Assembly (NCBI RefSeq): GCF_012932565.1
Contig: NZ_JABBYJ010000001.1
Span: 2,294,001-2,358,000, forward strand
Length of the DNA: 64,000 nt
Reading direction: 5' to 3'
Source: Sneathiella limimaris
GTDB taxonomy: Bacteria > Pseudomonadota > Alphaproteobacteria > Sneathiellales > Sneathiellaceae
Below are positions 55,813 to 64,000 of this stretch, piece after piece (the stretch's first letter is position 1; each line of letters starts with the position of its first letter). The position numbers were made by a program, and so were the translations under genes. Under the pieces are notes generated by a model. The model searched no databases. It saw nothing but the letters and a program-made list of their open reading frames with translations, and was not told where the DNA came from.

Positions 55813-56945
55813 TGGATTTCAAGTCATTGGATAAACCGCTCCTTGCGTTTGTGGCGCTCGCTGTTATTTCGCTCGTTTTGCCAGTTGGGCAAATGGAGCA
55901 GGGCGGCGTATACTGGTTTGCATCGCTACCGAGTTTAGCCTTGGCTGGTTTAGCAATTCTCGTCTCGATTATTCGCCTGGTTACCTTGTCCGAAAACGTA
56001 ACGATGACATTTTTGATCGTTATTGGAACATTTGCAGGTGCAGCCGCTGTTCTCATTAACATTACAGCAGAGCTTGACAATGGAGTGAATGCTACTGGCC
56101 TATGGCTGTTTGTTATTGCTCTTGGGTTCCTGTCCTGGAGAGCAATGGAAATGACCTCTGCGTTGGCGTCAGCAAATAAAGCAATGAAGTTGTTGGTACC
56201 AACATTTTTCGGACTTTGGGTTCTTTTCCTTTGGCAGGTTATTACAACAGGGTTTGAAATTCCTTCTGTCTTACTGCCGAGCCCCGCAATGATTGGGGGG
56301 GCAATTGCAGGTAATACGGATACGCTGGCGGCTGATTTTTATCAAACCTTCGTTAAATCGGTGTTGAGTGGATTTGCCTTTGGTTGTGGGAGTGGATTTA
56401 TCGTGGCGATCCTTGTAGATCGGATCCCATTCTTGCAACGCGGACTTTTGCCTCTTGGATCACTGGTTAGCGCTATACCAATTGTGGGTATCGCACCAAT
56501 CATGGTCATGTGGTTTGGATTTGACTGGCAATCAAAAGCCGCGGTGATCGTTGTGATGACGTTCTTTCCTATGCTCGTCAATACTCTGGCAGGGCTTGAG
56601 GCCACAGGGCGTTTGGAAAAGGATCTCATGCGATCTTATGCCGCAAACTACGTGCAAACCATGCTCTTTGTGAGACTGCCCAATGCGTTGCCATTTATTT
56701 TCAACGCACTGAAAATCAACTCAACATTGGCGCTCATTGGGGCCATTGTCGCTGAATTCTTTGGAACGCCAATTGTTGGTATGGGCTTTCGGATTTCGAC
56801 CGAAGTCGGTCGCATGAACGTGGATGTTGTCTGGGCAACAATTGCAGTTGCAGCACTTGCCGGGTCCATATCCTATGGAATTCTAGCTCTACTTGAGCGG
56901 ACATTTACCTTTTGGCATCCATCTTACAGAAGTTCCAGGAATTAA
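55809..56945 (+). CDS. ABC transporter permease 2
   Basis: A 378-residue membrane protein. The C-terminal ~240 residues are the usual transporter-permease core with the coupling motif (LMRSYAANYVQTMLFVRLPNALPFIF). The first ~130 residues add about four extra hydrophobic helices not found in permease 1. The two permeases therefore form an asymmetric pair. Start overlaps the upstream gene by four bases. Confidence 0.87.
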   Translation: MMDFKSLDKPLLAFVALAVISLVLPVGQMEQGGVYWFASLPSLALAGLAILVSIIRLVTLSENVTMTFLIVIGTFAGAAAVLINITAELDNGVNATGLWLFVIALGFLSWRAMEMTSALASANKAMKLLVPTFFGLWVLFLWQVITTGFEIPSVLLPSPAMIGGAIAGNTDTLAADFYQTFVKSVLSGFAFGCGSGFIVAILVDRIPFLQRGLLPLGSLVSAIPIVGIAPIMVMWFGFDWQSKAAVIVVMTFFPMLVNTLAGLEATGRLEKDLMRSYAANYVQTMLFVRLPNALPFIFNALKINSTLALIGAIVAEFFGTPIVGMGFRISTEVGRMNVDVVWATIAVAALAGSISYGILALLERTFTFWHPSYRSSRN

Positions 56946-57031
56946 TAAAAATTTGTTTAGTAAAGGGTGAAAACAAGTAAGGGAAGAAGCATAATAAATT
57001 CATAAGTCTTGAACAGGAGAGGAGTTCAAAC

Positions 57032-58030
57032 ATGAAAAAAATTGGCTTAATTGCGTCAGCAGCACTGCTTAGTCTTACCGCCATTTCGGCGCAGGCGGCA
57101 GACAAACTGACATTGCAACTGAAATGGGTTACACAGGCTCAGTTCGCAGGTTACTATGTCGCGAAAGATAAAGGCTTTTATGACGAAGTCGGCTTGGACG
57201 TGACAATTAAACCAGGTGGACCAGATGTGGCGCCTGCGCAGGTTCTGGCAGGTGGCGGAGCAGATGTAATCATCGACTGGATGCCTTCAGCATTGGCAAC
57301 TCGGGAAAAAGGGGTCCCGCTTGTCAATATTTCGCAGGTCTTTTCAAAATCTGGAATGATGCTGACATGCCGTAAAGATATGGGCGTTTCCAGTCCATCA
57401 GACTTCAAAGGCAAAACATTGGGTGTCTGGTTCTATGGTAACGAATATCCGTTCCTGTCCTGGATGGATAAATTGAACCTGAAATTTGAAGGCTCAGGAG
57501 CGGACATTAAAGTTCTGAAGCAAGGCTTTAATGTGGATCCACTTCTCCAGAAGCAGGCTGCTTGCGTGTCTACTATGACTTACAATGAATATTGGCAGGT
57601 TATTGATGCAGGTCTGACACCTGAAGAGCTCTCTGTCTTTAAATACGAAGACCAAGGCGTTGCAACACTTGAAGATGGTCTTTATGTCCTGGAAGAAAGC
57701 CTTGAAGACGACGCTATGAAAGATAAGTTGGCGCGTTTCCTGAAAGCTTCTTTGAAAGGCTGGAAATATGCAGTTGATAACAACGATGAAGCTGCAGACA
57801 TTGTCCTTGAAAATGATGCAACCGGTGCCCAGACTGAAAAACACCAGCGTCGGATGATGGGTGAAATCGCCAAGCTGATTGGGAGTACTGAAGCAATCGG
57901 AAAACTTGATGAAGCTGCCTATCAGCGGACAGTTGATACACTGCTTGCAAGTAATTCTACACCAGTGATTTCTGCAGCTCCAGAAGGAGCTTATACTCAG
58001 GAAATCTGGGAAAAAGCAATGGGGATGTAA
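57032..58030 (+). CDS. NMT1/THI5-like ABC substrate-binding protein
   Basis: A 332-residue periplasmic protein with a clear signal peptide (KKIGLIASAALLSLTAISAQA, cut near residue 22-23). The mature start LTLQLKWVTQAQFAGYYVAKDKGFYDEVG is diagnostic of the NMT1/THI5-like family that binds pyrimidine-related and other small ligands. It would deliver substrate to the ABC system encoded upstream. AGGAGAGG precedes the ATG; the 86-base gap from the permease may allow differential expression. Confidence 0.9.
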   Translation: MKKIGLIASAALLSLTAISAQAADKLTLQLKWVTQAQFAGYYVAKDKGFYDEVGLDVTIKPGGPDVAPAQVLAGGGADVIIDWMPSALATREKGVPLVNISQVFSKSGMMLTCRKDMGVSSPSDFKGKTLGVWFYGNEYPFLSWMDKLNLKFEGSGADIKVLKQGFNVDPLLQKQAACVSTMTYNEYWQVIDAGLTPEELSVFKYEDQGVATLEDGLYVLEESLEDDAMKDKLARFLKASLKGWKYAVDNNDEAADIVLENDATGAQTEKHQRRMMGEIAKLIGSTEAIGKLDEAAYQRTVDTLLASNSTPVISAAPEGAYTQEIWEKAMGM

Positions 58031-58060
58031 GCTCCAATAATGCTTAGCTTAAAGCAAGTG

Positions 58061-58093
58061 AAAAGGTTGCCTCTGGCAACCTTTTCTTTTTTT
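58061..58093 (+). terminator. Terminator of the preTA-ABC operon
   Basis: AAAAGGTTGCC-TCT-GGCAACCTTTT, an eleven-base stem, is followed by CTTTTTTT. It sits 30 bases after the binding-protein stop. Confidence 0.93.
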
Positions 58094-58157
58094 ATTTGTA
58101 CTCAAATTATTTATTTTAGTATACTGTAATAGATGTACTATGTGGTGGTAGCTAACG

Positions 58158-58856
58158 TTGAAGAATTTTTTTCGCATCTTGGTTGTTTTCGCGTGCTTCG
58201 GATTGTATTCACCAAATACAATCGCTGTTGCTGAAACTTTAGAATTTGGTTCAATCGCTAGCAGCTCACTGCAACCTAAGACTTTTCCACTCATTCAAAA
58301 AGTTTACGGGAAGTTGAATATTCCCATTAAGATTTTACCCTTGCCGGGTCGACGGTCGCTGGAGATGAGCGATGCAGGACAATTGGATGGCGAAGTTTTT
58401 CGAATAGCACATATTGAGCAACAATATAAAAATTTGATTAGGGTTCCGACGCCCATATTAGTTCTACGCGGGTTCGCTTATACTTTGGACGGCACTGTTG
58501 TTAATTCTGAAGGAGATCTAGCGCCTTCAATGAGGATTGGAATTCAACGGGGTGTGGTTTGGTCTGAAGCAATGGTAGAGGGTAGAAAAGGTGTCGTCAG
58601 AGCGGATGAACTCATACATCTCGTACACAGGCTGCATGAAGGTGCAATTGACGTTGTTCTGAGTGCTGATACGTATTTTGAAATTGAATACCAGAAACAA
58701 GAATTAGCAGGTTCGTTGACACGCGGGAAACCGGTTATTGAAACGCCAGTTTATCATTACTTACACAAGAAGCATGAAAACCTTGTCAGTAAAGTTGATG
58801 CAACGATTAAAGATATTCTTTCAGAAAGTGATCAACAGACTATCAATAGCCAATAA
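58158..58856 (+). CDS. Secreted periplasmic binding-protein-like protein (TTG start)
   Basis: A 232-residue protein whose only workable start is TTG at 58158, because an in-frame stop lies three codons earlier. A signal peptide (KNFFRILVVFACFGLYSPNTIAVA) is followed by a short type II periplasmic-binding-protein-like chain (LPLPGRRSLEMSDAGQLDGEVFRI; MRIGIQRGVVWSEAM; GAIDVVLSADTYF). It resembles the stand-alone family 3 solute-binding domains common in marine proteobacteria. No transporter is adjacent, and it is bracketed by two terminators, so it is its own transcription unit. The ligand is unknown. Confidence 0.7.
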   Translation: MKNFFRILVVFACFGLYSPNTIAVAETLEFGSIASSSLQPKTFPLIQKVYGKLNIPIKILPLPGRRSLEMSDAGQLDGEVFRIAHIEQQYKNLIRVPTPILVLRGFAYTLDGTVVNSEGDLAPSMRIGIQRGVVWSEAMVEGRKGVVRADELIHLVHRLHEGAIDVVLSADTYFEIEYQKQELAGSLTRGKPVIETPVYHYLHKKHENLVSKVDATIKDILSESDQQTINSQ

Positions 58857-58885
58857 AAAACCCCGGTTTCCCGGGGTTTTGTTGT
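58857..58885. terminator. Bidirectional terminator
   Basis: AAAACCCCGG-TTTC-CCGGGGTTTT with an A-tract on the left and T-tract on the right. It ends the secreted binding-protein gene on the plus strand and the dihydropyrimidinase gene on the minus strand. Confidence 0.93.
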
Positions 58886-60337
<1,452 letters not shown>

Positions 60338-60434
60338 TTAGCTTGAACTCAAACCCTTATTGTAAAATTATGGTTTTCCTCACTTACCCTTAGCCTATTT
60401 TAACTTTCCCTTTTGCAAAAGGATAGTTAAAATC

Positions 60435-60450
60435 CTGACCATATGGTCAA
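60435..60450 (+). promoter_or_regulatory. RutR operator between dihydropyrimidinase and beta-ureidopropionase genes
   Basis: CTGACCA-TA-TGGTCAA matches the RutR consensus at all but the first base and shares TGACCA-N2-TGGTCA with the site at 50000. It is 32 bases ahead of the plus-strand gene and 104 bases from the minus-strand start, so one repressor dimer could govern both. Confidence 0.8.
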
Positions 60451-60481
60451 AAATATTTTTTTATCTGGCAGGAGGTAATGA

Positions 60482-61354
60482 ATGGCAAATGTAAAAGCCG
60501 GTTTGATACAACTTGGGCTTAAGGGGAACACTGATATGTCTCCGAAAGAAATCAGTGATCTGATGATTGAAGCCCACATTCCCTACATTGAAAAGGCTGG
60601 AGAGCAGGGTGTTCAGGTTCTAAGCTTCCAGGAAGTTTTCAATCAACCCTATTTTTGCCCTTCACAGGATGCCAAGTGGTATGCTGCTGCTGAAAAAATT
60701 CCAGATGGACCAACAGTTAATCTGATGAAGGAATATGCCCGAAAATACAACATGGTGATCGTCGTTCCCATGTATGAGGAAGAAAAAACAGGCATTTATT
60801 ACAACACTGCAGCGGTTATTGATGCAGACGGGACCTATTTAGGGAAATACCGGAAAACACATATCCCTCAGGTGGCAGGTTTTTGGGAGAAATTCTTTTT
60901 CCGTCCTGGTAACTCAGGTTGGCCAGTGTTTGAAACGGCCTATTGCAAGCTCGGTGTTTACATTTGCTATGATCGTCACTTTCCAGAAGGTTGGCGGGCG
61001 CTCGCATTGAATGGCGCAGAATATATTGTAAATCCATCCGCTACTGTAAAAGGTGTCAGCCAATATCTATGGGAGTTGGAGCAACCAGCATCTGCCGTGG
61101 CCAACGGTGTATATATCGGGGCAAATAATCGCGTCGGAACCGAGGCACCATGGAATATTGGCGAGTTTTATGGCTCTTCCTATGTGGTTAACCCGCGCGG
61201 TGAAATCATAGCGCAAGCTTCCGAAGATCAGGATGAACTGATTGTTGCTGATATGGACATGGATATGATCCGGGAAATTCGGAACAACTGGCAATTCTTT
61301 AGGGATCGTAGACCGGAAACCTATGGGGATCTTGCTGATGGTGGTGTTAGCTAG
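60482..61354 (+). CDS. Beta-ureidopropionase, nitrilase superfamily
   Basis: A 290-residue carbon-nitrogen hydrolase. The catalytic triad is visible as Glu in LSFQEVFNQPYF, Lys in KYRKTHIPQV and Cys in GVYICYDRHFPEGWRAL. It would hydrolyse N-carbamoyl-beta-alanine to beta-alanine, carbon dioxide and ammonia, the third step of pyrimidine reduction. A related N-carbamoylputrescine amidase is the main alternative, but the shared RutR operator and divergent dihydropyrimidinase gene favour this role. GGAGG precedes the ATG. Confidence 0.88.
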   Translation: MANVKAGLIQLGLKGNTDMSPKEISDLMIEAHIPYIEKAGEQGVQVLSFQEVFNQPYFCPSQDAKWYAAAEKIPDGPTVNLMKEYARKYNMVIVVPMYEEEKTGIYYNTAAVIDADGTYLGKYRKTHIPQVAGFWEKFFFRPGNSGWPVFETAYCKLGVYICYDRHFPEGWRALALNGAEYIVNPSATVKGVSQYLWELEQPASAVANGVYIGANNRVGTEAPWNIGEFYGSSYVVNPRGEIIAQASEDQDELIVADMDMDMIREIRNNWQFFRDRRPETYGDLADGGVS

Positions 61355-61357
61355 ATA

Positions 61358-61388
61358 TGAAAAGGGGCCCAAACGGGCCCTTTTTTAG
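61358..61388. terminator. Bidirectional terminator
   Basis: AAAAGGGGCCC-AAAC-GGGCCCTTTTTT, a GC-rich stem with an A-tract on one side and T-tract on the other, starts four bases after the beta-ureidopropionase stop and overlaps the end of the convergent PNPOx-like gene. Confidence 0.9.
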
Positions 61389-62017
61389 TAGAGGGTTGAC
61401 CGTTGTCTTTCCGGGAGTGTGCTGTCATAAGCATCACCATCAAAGTCCGACTTAGCTGCTTTCATCATTTTCCCGGCCGTCGGAACCTGTGACTTTTCAA
61501 ATTGGGCGTCAGGATTCCACAAGTCTGACCGAATGAGTGCGCGTGCACACTGAAAGTAGACAGCTTCAATTTCGATGTGAATTACGGAACGGGGAAGGGA
61601 ACCTTTCAGTTCAAAAAGGTCAATTAGGTTTTGATCTGTCGTAATAACAGCCCGCCCATTAATGCGAAGCGCCTCATTAATGCCGGGGATAAGGAACAAC
61701 AACCCGACTTGGGGATCCTTGATGATATTCTTCAGACTATCCAGTCGATTGTTGCCTTTTCGGTCAGGGATAAGAAGAGTTCTATCGTCCAGAATTTTTA
61801 AAACTTGGCCTTCCTGGTCACCCCGAGGAGAGCAATCCAAGCCATCCACGCCCCCTGTGGCAAGCGCAAAGAAGCGGCTTTTTTCGATCCAGGCCCGATA
61901 ATCATCAGTCAGGTAAATAGTTTCTTTTTCCAACGATAGCGGGTTGATGTCGCCATATAGCTTTTGCAGAGCATCGATGTCAGTGATGAGGTTTTCAGGC
62001 ATGTTGGGCAGGTCCAT
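61385..62017 (-). CDS. Pyridoxamine 5'-phosphate oxidase-family flavin-binding protein
   Basis: A 210-residue split-barrel protein. Typical segments are FFALATGGVDGLDCSPRGDQEGQ, LLIPDRKGNNRLDSLKNIIKDPQVGLLFLIPG and INGRAVITTDQ. The PRGD and PDRxGNNRLDSL elements mark the MSMEG_1061-like branch. Such proteins bind FMN or F420-like flavins; no true pyridoxine-phosphate oxidase activity is implied. It ends inside the shared terminator. Confidence 0.8.
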   Translation of the reverse strand: MDLPNMPENLITDIDALQKLYGDINPLSLEKETIYLTDDYRAWIEKSRFFALATGGVDGLDCSPRGDQEGQVLKILDDRTLLIPDRKGNNRLDSLKNIIKDPQVGLLFLIPGINEALRINGRAVITTDQNLIDLFELKGSLPRSVIHIEIEAVYFQCARALIRSDLWNPDAQFEKSQVPTAGKMMKAAKSDFDGDAYDSTLPERQRSTLY

Positions 62018-62096
62018 TCAGGATGTTGGTTGCCCAACAATAATCCTGACATGCTCGTTATTCAACCTAAACTGTGTGAATGATAATTGACACTTT

Positions 62097-62987
62097 TCAA
62101 GTGTTTGGATCGATTTTACGCTCACGATAAAGGATATAAAGACCGCTGCAGACGATTATCACAGCGCCGAGAATTGTAAACTCATCTGGCAGGTCTCCAA
62201 ATGCGAAATATCCAATAATTGCAGCAGAAATCAATTGTGTATATGAGAAGGGGGCAACGGTCGACGCCGCAGTGTAATTAAAAGCCAGAATAATAATGAA
62301 GTGGCTAACACCGCCTATCAAACCAATAACAATTAGCATCCCCCATCCAAAAAGATCCGGTTGAACCCAGAAGAAAGGCGCTATGCAGCTCATGACAATT
62401 GTCCCAACGAGGGCTGTATAGAAGATTGTCGTGTAGGAACTATCAACTCCGGCGAGCTTACGGGTCGCAATTTGATAGGAGGCATAAAAAACGGACATGC
62501 AAACAACCAGGAACATAGCTGGGTGAACCACGCCAAGTCCTGGCCTTAGAATAATCAAGGCGCCGCAGAACCCAATCAAGACGGCTGTCCAGCGGCGAAA
62601 ACTGACTTTTTCGCCTAAGAGGAGGACAGAGAGAACAGTAACGAAAAGAGGCGAGGTACTGGCCATTGCACCCGCATCCGCAAGCGGAACAAATTTTAGC
62701 GCGGTGAAGAAACACATGGTGGCTCCAAGCAAAAGCATGGAGCGGAATATCTGAAGCTTTGGCTTTGCCGTTTTGACGAGCTTCATTCGCAATTTTGGGG
62801 CCAATACCAAGGTCATTAGAACCATGTGGAAAAAATATCGGGCCCAGACAACTTGCAATGGCTCATAAGTCTGGTTGGCATATTTGACGATCGAATCCAT
62901 GATCACGAACATGGTGATCGCTGTGCAGTAAAGGAGAATACCTTTGTAGGATTGTGGGATAATTTTAGTGACTTGCTCAGCCGTCAT
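62097..62987 (-). CDS. EamA/DMT-family transporter
   Basis: A 296-residue membrane protein starting at the ATG at 62987; a longer frame to 63089 would overlap the dadA end and adds basic, non-membrane residues. It has about ten helices in two EamA repeats, with YEPLQVVWARYFFHM after helix 1 and PLADAGAMASTSPLFVTVLSVLLLGEKVSFRRW at the end of the first repeat. It probably exports a metabolite or amino acid. It lies 46 bases downstream of the dadA-like gene on the same strand. Confidence 0.82.
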   Translation of the reverse strand: MTAEQVTKIIPQSYKGILLYCTAITMFVIMDSIVKYANQTYEPLQVVWARYFFHMVLMTLVLAPKLRMKLVKTAKPKLQIFRSMLLLGATMCFFTALKFVPLADAGAMASTSPLFVTVLSVLLLGEKVSFRRWTAVLIGFCGALIILRPGLGVVHPAMFLVVCMSVFYASYQIATRKLAGVDSSYTTIFYTALVGTIVMSCIAPFFWVQPDLFGWGMLIVIGLIGGVSHFIIILAFNYTAASTVAPFSYTQLISAAIIGYFAFGDLPDEFTILGAVIIVCSGLYILYRERKIDPNT

Positions 62988-63033
62988 GAGGATCCGTTTC
63001 CGCCGCGATTTAATGGTTTTATTGGTTAGCAGC

Positions 63034-64000
63034 TTAAAAACGATCCACTGAATAGGCCGTAATGTCAAGTTGCGGTTGTTTGTTTCCAATCAGGTCAGAA
63101 AGAAGTTTTGCTGAGCCTGAACTGAGTGTCCAACCCAAATGACCATGTCCGGTATTGAGGAATAAATTGCTGTATTGGGTTTTGCCTATGAGAGGGACAC
63201 AGTCAGGGGTCATGGGTCGAAGACCACACCAGCGTTCAGCCGCATCAAAATCACCAGCATTTGGAAATAGGCTTCGAACAGCATCCAAGACCATATTTTC
63301 CCGAGTTTGATTGGGCTCGGTTGTATAACCATTGATCTCAGCGGTTCCAGCTGCCCGCAAATGAGAACCAAGCCGACTGATAACCACGTGATTTTCCATA
63401 TCTGTGATACTGGTCCAGGGTGCTGTGTTGGATTGGGCGATAGGAATACTGACGGAATACCCTTTTACTGGATATATTGGGAGTTTCAGGCCAACAGATT
63501 TAGCGAGCAGGGGGCTGAATGAGCCGGCACAAAGAACATATGCATCAAAATGTCTACGGTCCTTTCCGGCATAGAGCGAATTTATAGAGGCTCCTTTAGC
63601 GTCCATTCCTGTAATTGCTTGCCCCATTTCAAATGTGACACCCATTTTACGGCAAACGCTTTCGAGTTGAACAACGAATTCGTGGGCGTTTCCACTTTCA
63701 TCCATTTTGGAATATGTTCCGCCAAGGATGTTGAGATTTGACGTTTCGATGGCGGGTTCAATTTTTTCGCATGCAGTGCGGTCTAATAACTCTTGTACAA
63801 ATCCATTTTGCTGTAGCCATTTTTGTTGTCTTTGAGCTTCTTTAGCAGCTTTGCTGGTTGAAAAAAGCTTCAGAATGCCGCGGGTTTCTCTTTGATAAGA
63901 TAGATTTTCGTCTTCAACGGTCTTAACCAGAACTTCTTTACCAAAAATTCCCAGCTTCAGGTTTTTAAGTGCATTTTTGTAAAACGGTCCTGATCGCGCA
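63034..64000 (-). CDS. dadA: D-amino-acid dehydrogenase, DadA-like (5' end outside window)
   Basis: The frame stays open from 63034 to the right edge, giving at least 322 residues of the C-terminal part of a ~415-residue FAD enzyme. Visible DadA landmarks are GGTYSKMDESGNAHEFVVQLE, AYVLCAGSFSPLLAKSVGLKLPIYPVKGYS, RWCGLRPMTPDCVPLIG and NTGHGHLGWTLSSGSAKLLSDLI. It oxidatively deaminates D-amino acids at the inner membrane face. The N-terminal dinucleotide motif lies outside. The DMT gene follows and may export a related compound. Confidence 0.9.
   Translation of the reverse strand, partial: ARSGPFYKNALKNLKLGIFGKEVLVKTVEDENLSYQRETRGILKLFSTSKAAKEAQRQQKWLQQNGFVQELLDRTACEKIEPAIETSNLNILGGTYSKMDESGNAHEFVVQLESVCRKMGVTFEMGQAITGMDAKGASINSLYAGKDRRHFDAYVLCAGSFSPLLAKSVGLKLPIYPVKGYSVSIPIAQSNTAPWTSITDMENHVVISRLGSHLRAAGTAEINGYTTEPNQTRENMVLDAVRSLFPNAGDFDAAERWCGLRPMTPDCVPLIGKTQYSNLFLNTGHGHLGWTLSSGSAKLLSDLIGNKQPQLDITAYSVDRF

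Overview
The window reads as chromosomal DNA of a free-living, probably marine, flagellated alphaproteobacterium. This is inferred from gene content: a four-subunit-type sarcosine oxidase, a SUF cluster with an Rrf2 regulator, SufU and SufT, a RutR-controlled reductive pyrimidine pathway, D-amino-acid dehydrogenase, and many chemosensory and c-di-GMP genes. Base composition looks moderate and is AT-rich between genes. Genus cannot be fixed; orders such as Sneathiellales, Kiloniellales or Rhodospirillales would fit. I saw no tRNA, rRNA, insertion sequence, CRISPR array or prophage.

Layout. 1-3.9 kb: end of a sarcosine oxidase locus (soxA 3' part, soxG), an MFS carrier and a class IV aminotransferase. 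3.9-10.2 kb: a regulatory stretch with a NarL-type regulator that has lost its phosphoacceptor and sits behind a large palindrome containing an FNR-like box, a BTAD/TPR regulator, an unrecognised protein, a possible 26-residue peptide gene, a GMC oxidoreductase and an orphan HPt protein. 10.3-14.4 kb: a VOC protein facing an apparent operon of alpha/beta hydrolase, sulfatase and nagA.

14.5-31.2 kb: one long minus-strand chemosensory operon, read in the order STAS, cheY, cheA, cheW, a PAS receptor, cheR, cheD, cheB, a soluble receptor, STAS, receiver-PP2C phosphatase, HATPase protein and hybrid histidine kinase. The core order resembles the Pseudomonas che2 / Vibrio cluster III (F7, Aer2-type) systems. 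The main receptor has three tandem PAS domains that keep the spacing of the Aer2 haem His and oxygen-stabilising Trp and ends in a CheR-tether-like tail. The soluble receptor carries a CheZ-like FQD...Q motif and D-I-E-L-F motifs at both ends, echoed by the CheD tail. The downstream genes form a partner-switch module. A degenerate GGDEF gene diverges from the operon head, and a PleD-like diguanylate cyclase with intact GGEEF lies 3 kb away.

32.6-34.5 kb: rluA and an acyl-CoA dehydrogenase. 36.0-42.5 kb: the complete operon Rrf2 regulator-sufBCDSU-sufT-sufA. 42.7-49.0 kb: VOC protein, methyltransferase plus GT9 pair, DUF169 protein, GGCT-like protein, trhO and an Uup-like ABC-F ATPase.

49.0-61.4 kb: pyrimidine catabolism. 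rutR diverges from preT-preA-M20 amidohydrolase-ABC transporter (ATPase, two permeases, binding protein). Farther on, dihydropyrimidinase and a nitrilase-family beta-ureidopropionase diverge from each other. Near-perfect RutR operators (TGACCA-N2-TGGTCA) lie in both divergent regions, joining the two units into one regulon. The window closes with a PNPOx-family protein, a DMT exporter and a dadA gene that runs off the end.
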